Shown here: positions 1-8,553 of the stretch, piece by piece
Numbering within the stretch: the stretch's first letter is position 1
Layout: every line of letters starts with the position of its first letter
Source: an uncultured Candidatus Melainabacteria bacterium
GTDB lineage: Bacteria > Cyanobacteriota > Vampirovibrionia > Gastranaerophilales > Gastranaerophilaceae
Assembly: GCA_934728585.1 (NCBI GenBank)
Contig: CAKVDZ010000007.1
Span: 1 to 64,000 of the forward strand
Length of the DNA stretch: 64,000 nt
Direction of reading: 5' to 3'
Notes under the pieces: generated by a model
Told to the model about the DNA's origin: nothing
The model's database searches: none
The model's input: the letters and a program-made list of their open reading frames with translations, nothing else
Position numbers and translations under genes: made by a program

Positions 1-756
1 TCTGCTCACACAGCGCCCTACGCAAAATCCGCTCACAATTCACGACTCACAAAATTTGCTTTTACATTAGCCGAAACCCTTGTTGTAATGGGTATTATTG
101 GTGTGGTTGCTGCATTAACTATTCCAAACTTAAACCAATCAACAGGTGATAGAGAAAAAGTTGCTAAAGTTAAAAAGATTTATTCAAACCTAGAAGATGC
201 ACTTGGGCGAACAACAGCGGTGTATGGTCCAATAAATGAGTGGGGAGGAGATATTTATGATATAACTAGGACAAGTGAACGTATTATAGAATTTATGAAA
301 ATATCTAAAACTTGTGGTATTGCAACAGGATGTTTTTCGGATAAACCTTTTATTTCAGGAACTGGTCTTATTCTTGATAGTAATAAATATACAGATAAAT
401 TAATTAATGATAAAACATATATGGTTATTACAGCAGACGGGACTTCTATTGGCTTTTGTTATAGAGATTTTGACGTTACTATGCTATCCATTAGAGTTGA
501 TATAGATGGACCAAATAAGGGTAAAAATCAGGCTGGTTCAGACTTATTTGATTTTACATACGTGATTGATGATGATTCCGAAATTCAGCAAACAGGAGTG
601 TTGTATCCATCTTTTAACCCTGATTCTTGGACAGGTGATTTTGATGATGACGGCATTTCTTCGTATTCAACAGCTTGGATAATTAAAAACGGAAATATGG
701 ATTATCTCAAATGCCCTTATGACTTAAACTGGGAAACAAAAACTAGTTGTAAATAG
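1..756 (+). CDS. Type IV pilin-like (prepilin-type N-terminal) protein, 5' partial
   Basis: The reading frame is open from the first base, and its first ATG (88) lies inside the hydrophobic pilin helix, so the true start is upstream of the window. Before it the frame encodes KFA|FTLAETLVV, a prepilin peptidase site with Ala at -1 and Glu at +5, then a hydrophobic helix ending AALTIPNL. The rest is a polar globular domain with several Cys (e.g. KTCG, DYLKCPYDL, the C-terminal SCK), consistent with disulphides outside the cell. I infer a type IV pilin or type II-like pseudopilin. No assembly genes are adjacent, and a second pilin-like gene lies at 32422. No in-frame ATG, GTG or TTG occurs before the cleavage site, so the leader is at least 22 residues, long for this class. 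Family call is firm, substrate unknown. Confidence 0.8.
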   Translation, partial: SAHTAPYAKSAHNSRLTKFAFTLAETLVVMGIIGVVAALTIPNLNQSTGDREKVAKVKKIYSNLEDALGRTTAVYGPINEWGGDIYDITRTSERIIEFMKISKTCGIATGCFSDKPFISGTGLILDSNKYTDKLINDKTYMVITADGTSIGFCYRDFDVTMLSIRVDIDGPNKGKNQAGSDLFDFTYVIDDDSEIQQTGVLYPSFNPDSWTGDFDDDGISSYSTAWIIKNGNMDYLKCPYDLNWETKTSCK

Positions 757-761
757 TTTTT

Positions 762-2528
762 TTACGACAATTCTCTGATCAGTTCGTGAGCTTCTTCAAA
801 GTCAGGAAAGATGTTTACAGCTTTTTCAAGTTGTTCAAGAGCTTTGTCTTTGTCGCCTATTTCTTTGTAACATTTAGCGCTATTAAGTAAAAGCATTGTA
901 TTATTTGAATTTGCTTCTAAAATTTTCAAGAATAGCTGGTTTGCTTGTGTGAAGTTTCCTAGATTAAAATAGCAAAGAGCCAAAATGTTTTCTATTTCGT
1001 CATTTGGTGCAATTTCGTAAGCTTTTACCAGATATAATTTAGCATTGTCGTAGTCTTTGCACATAAATGCAGATTTGCCTAGCAAGAACAAAATAAAATC
1101 GCTATTAGGAGCTTTTGCGAGTGCTTTAAGTAGCATGCTGTATGCGCCCTCATTGTCGTTTAGTGCCATTTTATTTTTTGCTGAGAAAGTCAAGAAATTT
1201 GGATCTTCTGGAGTGATAGAAAGTGCATATTTGTACATTTCATCAGCTTTTGTGTAGTCACCTGTTGCATGAAGATAATTTGCATATTCAAATACTATAT
1301 CTTTATTGTCAGGGTCTAATTCGTAAGCTTTTTCAAATTCGTCTTTTGCATAGTCGAAAAGTCGTTTGTTCAAGTAAATTACACCTAAATCCTTATGTGT
1401 TTTTGCTGAATTTGGATTTAGCGATAGCACTTTTTTGAAAATTCTTTCTGCTTGGTCGAAGTCGCCAGTTTTCATAGATAACATAGCATATTCATAGTAT
1501 ATATCTGGTGTTACAGCACCCTGCATAACGATTTTTTCGTACAAGTTTTTAGCTTTGTCGGCGTGACCAAGTTTTATATAGATTGATGCAAGTTTTTGTA
1601 TCATCATGATTGCTTTTGGATTTGTTTCAATAATTTTTTCCAAAATATTTGAAGCTACTTTTAAATCGCCCAATATTTCATAACAGCAAGCTAAATTGTA
1701 TCTAAAATTACTCTTTTCTGGATATTTTTTAGAAAGTTCAGTGTAATGTTTGATTGCTTCATCATATTGACCTGATTTGAATTCTGATAGTGCCAAAGAA
1801 ACAATATAGTTATCAATAGGTTCAATTTCATATGCCTTTTTGAACATTTCACATGCTTCTTTAAACTTGTTTTGAATTTGTAGGATTGAGCCAATATTAT
1901 AGAAAGTTATTGAATTTGTAGGATCGTATTCACCTGCTTTTTTATAATTTTCTAAAGCTTGGTCATATTTTCCAAGTGTAATATAAGCTGTACCTAGATT
2001 GTTATAAATTTGCGCGTGATCAGGCTTTAATTCAAGAGCTTTTTCATAGTAAGAAATACATTCTTCAAACTTTTTAAGCGCCATTAAAGAAGTTCCGATT
2101 AGAAAATATAATCTAAAATCATCTGGTGCAAAAATAACCGCTTTTTGAGCAATATCTACAGCCTTTTGTTCTTCGTGGGTTTTCATGTATAGTACACAAA
2201 GATTTTTGTACGCATCTAGGTATTCGTCGCGCAAATTAATTACCTCTAGGTAAGCTGATTTTGCGTGAATATAATCTTCTAAATTGTCATAGCAATTTGC
2301 AAGATAGAACCAGCTTGTTGCGTCATCAGGTGCGTATTTCACGACTGTTTCGAAGTTTATACGACCTTGGTCATAAAGCTCAAGGTTAAGGTTACAAAGT
2401 CCTAGCATTTTCAATGCTTCAACGTTAAACTCGTCGTCTTTTAGTAATTCTTCTAATTTTACTTTTGCTTGAGCAAAGTCATTTTCTGCAATAATTTGAT
2501 TAATTTCGTCTAAGTTCATATTTTCCAT
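762..2528 (-). CDS. TPR-repeat protein (588 aa), cytoplasmic
   Basis: The protein is almost entirely tetratricopeptide repeats of about 34 residues with the usual W/Y-x-L-G and A-x-x-x-Y-x-x-A-L pattern, roughly 16 copies from residue 8 to the end. There is no signal peptide or membrane segment, so it is probably a cytoplasmic scaffold; partners are unknown. It converges on the pilin gene with a 5-bp gap. The start ATG at 2528 has no Shine-Dalgarno sequence, but a TATAAT (2540-2535) ends exactly 6 nt upstream, predicting a leaderless mRNA. A second in-frame ATG three codons in is possible but has no better signal. It is one of at least six TPR-type proteins in the window. Confidence 0.85.
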   Translation of the reverse strand: MENMNLDEINQIIAENDFAQAKVKLEELLKDDEFNVEALKMLGLCNLNLELYDQGRINFETVVKYAPDDATSWFYLANCYDNLEDYIHAKSAYLEVINLRDEYLDAYKNLCVLYMKTHEEQKAVDIAQKAVIFAPDDFRLYFLIGTSLMALKKFEECISYYEKALELKPDHAQIYNNLGTAYITLGKYDQALENYKKAGEYDPTNSITFYNIGSILQIQNKFKEACEMFKKAYEIEPIDNYIVSLALSEFKSGQYDEAIKHYTELSKKYPEKSNFRYNLACCYEILGDLKVASNILEKIIETNPKAIMMIQKLASIYIKLGHADKAKNLYEKIVMQGAVTPDIYYEYAMLSMKTGDFDQAERIFKKVLSLNPNSAKTHKDLGVIYLNKRLFDYAKDEFEKAYELDPDNKDIVFEYANYLHATGDYTKADEMYKYALSITPEDPNFLTFSAKNKMALNDNEGAYSMLLKALAKAPNSDFILFLLGKSAFMCKDYDNAKLYLVKAYEIAPNDEIENILALCYFNLGNFTQANQLFLKILEANSNNTMLLLNSAKCYKEIGDKDKALEQLEKAVNIFPDFEEAHELIRELS

Positions 2529-2544
2529 AGTTAAATTATATTAC
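2529..2544 (-). promoter_or_regulatory. Predicted leaderless promoter of the TPR gene
   Basis: On the minus strand TATAAT is followed by TTAACT and then the start ATG. With +1 seven bases after the hexamer, transcription would begin at the A of ATG. No purine-rich ribosome site is present. The same spacing recurs at 5244, 10244, 48929 and 55497. Confidence 0.6.
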
Positions 2545-2552
2545 AAAAAAAA

Positions 2553-2596
2553 TTAACATGCGCCTATGTTTATGATAAAATATAAGCATGGGATAA
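2553..2596 (+). promoter_or_regulatory. gyrA promoter with a two-codon mini-ORF at the predicted +1
   Basis: TTAACA (2553-2558) and TGaTAAAAT (2573-2581) are separated by 17 bp, a good extended -10 promoter. The predicted +1 is 2588, which is the A of ATG-GGA-TAA (2588-2596), a Met-Gly-stop mini-ORF. The stop codon runs into the gyrA ribosome site TAAGGAG (2594-2600), followed by the GTG start at 2609. The same ATGGGATAAGG string occurs in the atpB leader (16874-16884). Confidence 0.55.
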
Positions 2597-2608
2597 GGAG
2601 ATATCGTT

Positions 2609-5158
2609 GTGACTCAACAAAATATGTTTTCAGAAGGGAATATTGTTCCTGTAAATATTAGAGAAGAAATGAAACGCTCATATATTGATTATGCGATGAG
2701 TGTTATTGTAGGTCGTGCATTACCAGATGTTCGTGACGGTTTAAAACCTGTACACAGACGTATTTTATTCGCTATGAATGAATTAGGTATGACACCTGAT
2801 AAACCATTTAGAAAATGTGCCAGAATCGTTGGTGAAGTTCTTGGTAAATACCACCCTCACGGTGATTCATCAGTTTACGAAGCTTTGGTTCGTATGGCGC
2901 AAGACTTTTCAACAAGATACTTGACTGTAGATGGTCACGGTAACTTTGGCTCTGTTGATGGTGACTCTGCAGCTGCGATGCGTTATACAGAAGCTAGAAT
3001 GCACAAAATTACACAATCTATGCTTGCTGATATCGATTGTGAAACAGTTGATTTTGGACCTAACTTTGATGGTTCATTACAAGAACCTGAAGTTTTACCT
3101 GTAAGATTACCAATGCTATTGTTAAATGGTACTTCTGGTATCGCAGTAGGTATGGCAACAAACGTTCCACCACACAACTTATGTGAAGTTGTTGATGGTT
3201 TGGTTGCCTTGATTGATAATCCAGAAATTACTATTCCAGAATTAATGCAATATATTAAGGGTCCAGATTTCCCTACATCTGCTACAATTGTTGGTTTAAA
3301 TGAAATTAAGCAAGCTTATGAAACAGGTCGTGGTTCTATCAAAATGCAAGCTGTTTCTACATTTGAAGAAATTTCAGGTGGTGCAGGTAGACAAACAAGA
3401 ACTGCAATTGTAATTACTGAAATTCCATATCAAGTTAATAAGTCAGACTTAATCTTAAAGATAGCTGATTTAGTTAAGGAACAACGTGTTACTGGTGTTT
3501 CTGATATCAGAGATGAATCTGACAGAGAGGGTATGCGTATCGTTATTGAATTGAAACGTGACGCTAAGCCAGAAGTTGTTAAAAATAACTTGTTTAAATA
3601 TACTCAATTAGCAACTACATTTGGTGTAAACATGCTTGCTTTGTGTGATAAACAACCTAGATTGTTGAACTTACATCAAGTATTAACAGAGTTCGTTGCA
3701 CACAGAGTTGAAATTGTTACAAGACGTACAATTTACTTCTTGAAAAAAGCAAAAGTAAGAGCTCATATTTTAGCTGGTTTAATTATCGCTCTTGGTTCAT
3801 TAGATGAAGTTATTGAGTTGATTAAATCTTCTAAAACAACAGAAGATGCAAGAACTGGTTTGATGAGCAAATTCGGTTTGGATATTGATCAAGCAAACGC
3901 AATTCTTGAAATGCAATTAAGACGTTTGACAGGCTTAGAACAAGATAAAATCAAGGCTGAATATGACGAATTAATTAAGAAAATTGCTGAATACGAATCA
4001 ATTCTTGCAGATAGACAAAAAGTTCTTGCAATTATTAAACAAGAATTGTTAGAAGATAAAGAAAAATATGGTGACGAAAGAAAAACTCAAATTATCGCTG
4101 AACAAGGTGAAATGAGCATTGAAGATTTGACTCCAAATACTCCAATGGCAGTATTTATCACTCATCAAGGATATATAAAGAGAATTTCTTTAGATACATT
4201 TGAACGTCAAAACCGTGCAACTCGTGGTAAATCTGGCATGAAGACTAAAGATGATGATGATATTCAACATTTCTTTACAGCTATGATGCATGATAAAGTA
4301 TTGTTCTTCTCATCTAAAGGTACAGTTTACAGTTTGAACGTTTATGACTTCCCTGAAGGTCAAAGACAAGCAAAAGGTTTACCTATTGTAAACGTTCTAC
4401 CAATTTCTCAAGATGAAAGAATTACTGCTGTTGTTCCTGTAAGCAACTTCTCTCACGATTTGAACTTGATTATGTTGACAAAATCAGGTTATATCAAGAG
4501 AATTGAATTAGACAACTTTGCAAATATCCGCAGAAACGGTATTATTGCTATTAGTTTAGAAGAAAATGACGAGTTGAACTGGGTTAAATTGGCAAACTCA
4601 AAAGATGAAATCATTATCGGTACAAAATGTGGTATGGCTATTAGATTTAGCATTGAAGATTTAAGACCTTTGGGTAGAAGTGCAAGAGGTGTTACTTCAA
4701 TGAAGTTGAGAACTGGTGATGAAATTATCGGTTGTGATATCGTACCTCAAAACTATGATGCAGATTTACTTGTTGTAACTTCTGACGGTTTTGGTAAACG
4801 TACTAAATTATCAGAATTTAGAGGTCAAAACAGAGGCGGTATTGGTTTAATCGCAACTAAGTTTAAGTCAAATGAATCAAGATTGGTTGCTTTGACTATC
4901 GTTTCTGAATTAGATGACATTATGCTTGTTACGGCGAACGGTATTGTTTCTCGTATCAAAGCTGGTGATATTTCTCAACAAGGTCGACCAGCAACAGGTG
5001 TAAGAGCTCAAAACTTGGTTGACAACGATACAGTTGTTTCAGTAAACAAAATTATTTCTCCAGAAGAAGAAGATGCAATTTTAGATAAAGCACTTCCTCA
5101 AGATGCGAAGAAAGATGCTGAACCAGCACAAGATGTTGAGCAAACAAAATTGATATAA
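2609..5158 (+). CDS. gyrA: DNA gyrase subunit A
   Basis: Type IIA topoisomerase subunit that cleaves and rejoins DNA and, with GyrB, introduces negative supercoils. The N-terminal domain contains the catalytic Tyr at residue 126 in AAMRYTE. The quinolone-determining region HPHGDSSVYE has Ser87 and Glu91, matching E. coli Ser83/Asp87, i.e. the usual sensitive-type residues. The C-terminal half carries the repeated beta-pinwheel blades; the first has QNRATRGKSG, a divergent GyrA-box-like element, favouring GyrA over ParC. 849 aa is a normal length. The start is GTG at 2609, set 8 nt after AAGGAG. The acidic tail is typical of GyrA. gyrB is not in the window. Confidence 0.95.
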   Translation: MTQQNMFSEGNIVPVNIREEMKRSYIDYAMSVIVGRALPDVRDGLKPVHRRILFAMNELGMTPDKPFRKCARIVGEVLGKYHPHGDSSVYEALVRMAQDFSTRYLTVDGHGNFGSVDGDSAAAMRYTEARMHKITQSMLADIDCETVDFGPNFDGSLQEPEVLPVRLPMLLLNGTSGIAVGMATNVPPHNLCEVVDGLVALIDNPEITIPELMQYIKGPDFPTSATIVGLNEIKQAYETGRGSIKMQAVSTFEEISGGAGRQTRTAIVITEIPYQVNKSDLILKIADLVKEQRVTGVSDIRDESDREGMRIVIELKRDAKPEVVKNNLFKYTQLATTFGVNMLALCDKQPRLLNLHQVLTEFVAHRVEIVTRRTIYFLKKAKVRAHILAGLIIALGSLDEVIELIKSSKTTEDARTGLMSKFGLDIDQANAILEMQLRRLTGLEQDKIKAEYDELIKKIAEYESILADRQKVLAIIKQELLEDKEKYGDERKTQIIAEQGEMSIEDLTPNTPMAVFITHQGYIKRISLDTFERQNRATRGKSGMKTKDDDDIQHFFTAMMHDKVLFFSSKGTVYSLNVYDFPEGQRQAKGLPIVNVLPISQDERITAVVPVSNFSHDLNLIMLTKSGYIKRIELDNFANIRRNGIIAISLEENDELNWVKLANSKDEIIIGTKCGMAIRFSIEDLRPLGRSARGVTSMKLRTGDEIIGCDIVPQNYDADLLVVTSDGFGKRTKLSEFRGQNRGGIGLIATKFKSNESRLVALTIVSELDDIMLVTANGIVSRIKAGDISQQGRPATGVRAQNLVDNDTVVSVNKIISPEEEDAILDKALPQDAKKDAEPAQDVEQTKLI

Positions 5159-5164
5159 TGCTTT

Positions 5165-5191
5165 AAAGGCTCTTTTTAAAGAGCCTTTTTT
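5165..5191 (+). terminator. Rho-independent terminator after gyrA
   Basis: An 11-bp perfect stem AAAGGCTCTTT / AAAGAGCCTTT (5165-5175, 5178-5188) with a 2-nt loop continues into a T run. It lies 7 bp after the gyrA stop codon. Confidence 0.9.
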
Positions 5192-5228
5192 CTATATCTT
5201 GTTAGGTAGTGGTATTTTTTTATAAGTT

Positions 5229-5243
5229 TGTTATAATTTATCT
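5229..5243 (+). promoter_or_regulatory. Predicted leaderless promoter (extended -10) of the MshEN-like gene
   Basis: TG-T-TATAAT (5229-5237) is a perfect extended -10 element, followed by 6 nt (TTATCT) and then ATG at 5244. The predicted +1 coincides with the start codon, and there is no Shine-Dalgarno sequence. Confidence 0.65.
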
Positions 5244-5483
5244 ATGAAAGATTTATATAACATTAACGATTGGACAGATGTCACTGAATATCAGAAGCTA
5301 GGTGAAATTTTACTTGCTTCTGGTAAAATAAATCTTATTCAATTGGGTATGGCTCTTGATATCCAAAAATTTCAAAAAAATCCATTGGGACAAATTCTTA
5401 TTGAAATGAAAGTAATTGACCAAAAAACGTTAGATGCGGCACTGGATTTACAACAAGAGATTGATGAATTAGTTAATAGATAA
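5244..5483 (+). CDS. Stand-alone MshEN-like (GspE N-terminal) small protein
   Basis: 79 aa, consisting essentially of two copies of a 24-residue motif: KLGEILLASGKI..QL..ALDIQ (about residues 19-42) and PLGQILIEMKVI..TLDAALDLQ (about 48-71). This is the pattern of the MshEN domain (GSPII_E N-terminal), which binds cyclic di-GMP in MshE-type secretion/pilus ATPases through motifs of the form RLG-x-LL-x-x-G-x-[IL]. The first motif keeps LGxxLLxxGxI; the second has Lys where the Gly is expected. No ATPase follows: the next gene, 12 bp on, is an AI-2E family transporter. Function as a small c-di-GMP-responsive adaptor is inference; family membership is moderately secure. Confidence 0.6.
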   Translation: MKDLYNINDWTDVTEYQKLGEILLASGKINLIQLGMALDIQKFQKNPLGQILIEMKVIDQKTLDAALDLQQEIDELVNR

Positions 5484-5495
5484 TATTGGTGTGAA

Positions 5496-6524
5496 ATGAT
5501 TTTTAAAGAGATTTTAACAACAAAAAATTTAGTATTTTTAATACTTGTGTTAATTTTACTAAAATTTATACCTCAAGTTAGTGATATTGTCATGTTATTC
5601 TTTGCTTGCTTTGTGCTTGCTTGTTCAATGTTGCCTTTGGTTAATTTTTTGGATTGCAAAACTAAAAATAGAACTTTATCCACAGGCATTGTTGTTTCAG
5701 GAGCTGTTATTTTAACATTTGCATTTATTTTGCCAGTTTTGTCAATTACAGTTCAACAAATCACATTGTTTGCTCAATCTATTCCTCATAAAATTACTGA
5801 AGCTCAAGCATTTTTACAAAATTTTAGCGTAAATGGATACAAATTTACTGATTATATTAACTTAACTGAAATAATTGAAAAAAATACTGATATTGCGCAA
5901 AATATTTTAAGCCAATCTTTGAATATTACAATTGGCTTTGTTCAATCAATAATTGTGTTTATTGCTGTAATTACAGTGTTGTTCTATTTACTAAAAGATA
6001 CAACTTATTTGAAAAATAAGTTTTTAGAATTTTTCCCTGAAAAAATGAAGAAAAAAGCTAGTGATATTGTTATTAAAATTGCTGAAAAAGTTGGTGGATA
6101 TGTTATCGCATCAATTATTTCAGGTTTAGTTATTTGGTTATTAATTGCGATTTCGTTATTGATATTGAATGTCGATTTTGCGTTCTCTTTGGGGTTAATC
6201 GCAGGAGTTTTGGATATTATTCCTGTATTAGGACCTACAATTGCATTAACTTTGATAATCTTAAGTGCGTTTAAAAAAGGTATTTGGATTGTTGTAATTG
6301 CATTAGTTATATTCTTAGGTGTACAACAAATTTCTAACAACATTGTGCGCCCTGTAGTTTTCGGTAAATTTATGGATTTACACCCATTAGTTATAATTTT
6401 TGCATTGTTAGTCGGTGGAAAATTTGGCGGTCTTTTAGGCTTGATTTTAGCTCCTGCTATTGCTGCTATTATTTCTGTACTAATTGATGAATTATATCTA
6501 AAAACAATAAATAAAGTGAAATAA
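5496..6524 (+). CDS. AI-2E family transporter (PerM/YdiK-like) membrane protein
   Basis: 342-aa polytopic membrane protein of the AI-2E transporter family (PF01594). Hydrophobic segments lie near residues 12-30, 32-50, 58-80, 150-170 and 205-335. The conserved C-terminal block contains GLIAGVLDIIPVLGP and later GGKFGGLLGLILAPAIA, hallmark elements of the family. Members have been linked to export of small molecules or to Na+/H+ exchange, so the substrate cannot be assigned. The start ATG at 5496 has little Shine-Dalgarno support and probably depends on the upstream gene 12 bp away. The stop overlaps the next start by one base (TAATG), so the two are probably translationally coupled. Confidence 0.85.
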   Translation: MIFKEILTTKNLVFLILVLILLKFIPQVSDIVMLFFACFVLACSMLPLVNFLDCKTKNRTLSTGIVVSGAVILTFAFILPVLSITVQQITLFAQSIPHKITEAQAFLQNFSVNGYKFTDYINLTEIIEKNTDIAQNILSQSLNITIGFVQSIIVFIAVITVLFYLLKDTTYLKNKFLEFFPEKMKKKASDIVIKIAEKVGGYVIASIISGLVIWLLIAISLLILNVDFAFSLGLIAGVLDIIPVLGPTIALTLIILSAFKKGIWIVVIALVIFLGVQQISNNIVRPVVFGKFMDLHPLVIIFALLVGGKFGGLLGLILAPAIAAIISVLIDELYLKTINKVK

Positions 6525-8059
6525 TGGAAAAGATTTTATACGAGAAAAAATATAATAAAACAAATTCAGAATATAATATTTGGTGTGCTTTCCCAGGGTG
6601 CTATTCTTTTGCAATGTCATCGTTGGGATATTTGTGGCTTTATAAGTTAATGGACGAAGACGAGTCTATTAAGGTTGAAAGAGTTTATGCTGATTCTAAA
6701 AACACGGTAATTAAGCCGAAAGATGTTGATGCAATATGCTTTTCTGTATCTTTTGACTTAGATTTCATTTACATATTTCAAATGTTGGAAAAGTACAATA
6801 TTCCTCTTTTATCAAAGGATAGAAATGATGATATGCCACTAGTCTTTGGTGGTGGTCCAACAATTACTGCAAATCCAATACCTTACAAAGACTTTTTTGA
6901 TTTTCTTATTCTAGGTGATGGCGAAGATGTTAATTTGAAAGTTACAAGTATTTTATCTGAAATGAAAGGGCAAGATAAGAAAAAAATACTTGAAGTCTTA
7001 TCTACTTTAGATGGCGTTTACGTTCCAACGATTGAGCAAAAACAGGTTACAAAAGCTACATCAAAAATCAATGAATGTGTTTATTTGCCAATTTTATCAG
7101 ATGAAGCGTTCTTTTCTAATATGTTTATCTTAGAAATATCAAGAGGTTGCGCAAACTGCTGTGGTTTCTGTCTGGCATCATACCTAAATTTGCCAGTAAG
7201 ATTTGCACCTGTTGAAAATATTTTGAAAACAATCGATTTAGGGCTTCAGCATACAAATAAAATTGCTTTATTGGGTGCGCAAGTTTCAATTCACCCTAAA
7301 TTTAAGCAAATTTGTCAGTATATTTACGATAAAATCCAAGAACGTCCAGAAATTGAGATGAGTATTTCTTCGTTAAGAGTTGATGCGGTTGACGATATAA
7401 TTATAAAAACTTTAGCTGTTGGTCATCAAAAGCACGTTACTATTGCAATTGAGGCTGGTAGTGAAAGACTTAGAAAAGTTATTAATAAAAATATTACTGA
7501 GGAACAAATTTTAAACACTGTAAAAACAATTCGTGAAAATGGTTTAAAAGGTGTTAAGATATATGCTATGTTGGGAATTCCTACTGAAACGCAAGCAGAT
7601 TTAGAAGAAATGATTAGGCTTGCAAAAAGAGTTAAATCTGAAAATAAAGGCTTTGATGTTTCTTTTGCATTTTCATCGTTTATTCCAAAGCCAAATACTC
7701 CATTACAGTGGTGCGGAAGATTTGATACTAAAGAATTGGAAAAACGCCAAAACTTTTTGAAAAAAGAATTTCACAAAATTGGTATAAAAGCATCATTCTC
7801 AAGTGTAAAATGGGATTATTGGCAAACTGTTTTATCAAGAGGTGATGATAGTTTTACAGAATTTATATTAGATGTATATAGAAATGGTTCTAAATTGGGT
7901 GCGTTTAAAAAAGCCTCAAAAGATAGATTTAACCCTGATGACTTTGCACTAAGAAATTATGATTTAGAAGAAGTTTTACCGTGGGATTTTATTGATATTC
8001 GCCCAGGAAAAGAGGTTTTAAAAGAGCGTAATAAAAAACTTCTTACACAGCAGGTGTAG
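6524..8059 (+). CDS. B12-binding-like radical SAM protein (TIGR03960-like)
   Basis: 511-aa radical SAM protein. The [4Fe-4S] cluster motif CxxxCxxC is Cys209, Cys213 and Cys216 in RGCANCCGFC. Ahead of it is a Rossmann-like region (residues about 15-140, with VFGGGPTITANP and ILGDGED) resembling the N-terminal cobalamin-binding-like domain of the uncharacterised TIGR03960 group. The SAM barrel continues with IAIEAGSERLRKVINK and YAMLGIPTET, typical of this family. The substrate is unknown. Its ATG overlaps the stop of the transporter by one base, and its 3' end overlaps the convergent YcxB-like gene by 17 bp. Confidence 0.8.
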   Translation: MEKILYEKKYNKTNSEYNIWCAFPGCYSFAMSSLGYLWLYKLMDEDESIKVERVYADSKNTVIKPKDVDAICFSVSFDLDFIYIFQMLEKYNIPLLSKDRNDDMPLVFGGGPTITANPIPYKDFFDFLILGDGEDVNLKVTSILSEMKGQDKKKILEVLSTLDGVYVPTIEQKQVTKATSKINECVYLPILSDEAFFSNMFILEISRGCANCCGFCLASYLNLPVRFAPVENILKTIDLGLQHTNKIALLGAQVSIHPKFKQICQYIYDKIQERPEIEMSISSLRVDAVDDIIIKTLAVGHQKHVTIAIEAGSERLRKVINKNITEEQILNTVKTIRENGLKGVKIYAMLGIPTETQADLEEMIRLAKRVKSENKGFDVSFAFSSFIPKPNTPLQWCGRFDTKELEKRQNFLKKEFHKIGIKASFSSVKWDYWQTVLSRGDDSFTEFILDVYRNGSKLGAFKKASKDRFNPDDFALRNYDLEEVLPWDFIDIRPGKEVLKERNKKLLTQQV

Positions 8060-8543
8060 TTGCTCGTTTAAATCTTTCCATTAGTGCTGCTGCGAAATCA
8101 ATAGCTTTTTCTTTGTTTTTGAAAGCTCTTTTCGGAATCATTAATGCACTACCTTTGGAAATATATAAAAATATTAGTTCTTCTGTAACTTTTACATCAT
8201 GGACATCTTTGTATGGAATTAAATTATCTCCAAGATTGCTAATAAAACTTATTCCATCGTCTTTTAACGTACAAACAACATTTGTTATAATTTTTAGAGA
8301 ATTGCTAGCGGTTATAAACGATAAAAATAGAATTAAAGGGAACGCAATTAAAGAAAATCCAATAAACAATACGCATAGTGGGTAATTTTTCAAGCATAAA
8401 AATACAAGACCAATAGTAAAAGCTGTCAAATTCATAATTAAAAATAGTGAACATCTTATTTTTTCGAATGAATAAGAATCTAGTACAAAATTAATGATGT
8501 CTTGTTTTGTGTATTGGTATGAAACCGTCATTTCGTTTGCCAT
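8043..8543 (-). CDS. YcxB-like membrane protein
   Basis: 166 aa from the ATG at 8543. The frame extends further upstream, but this start has AGAGGT 5-6 nt before it and sits 10 bp after the preceding stop. The N-terminal part has two hydrophobic helices (about residues 28-48 and 53-75). The C-terminal half is a compact beta-rich domain with GISFISNLGDNLIPYKDV and ALMIPKRAF, matching the PH-like YcxB domain of bacterial two-TM proteins. Function is unknown; I infer a membrane-anchored protein. It is the last gene of the operon beginning at 10244 and overlaps the convergent radical SAM gene by 17 bp. Confidence 0.65.
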   Translation of the reverse strand: MANEMTVSYQYTKQDIINFVLDSYSFEKIRCSLFLIMNLTAFTIGLVFLCLKNYPLCVLFIGFSLIAFPLILFLSFITASNSLKIITNVVCTLKDDGISFISNLGDNLIPYKDVHDVKVTEELIFLYISKGSALMIPKRAFKNKEKAIDFAAALMERFKRATTPAV

Positions 8544-8553
8544 ATTAACCTCT

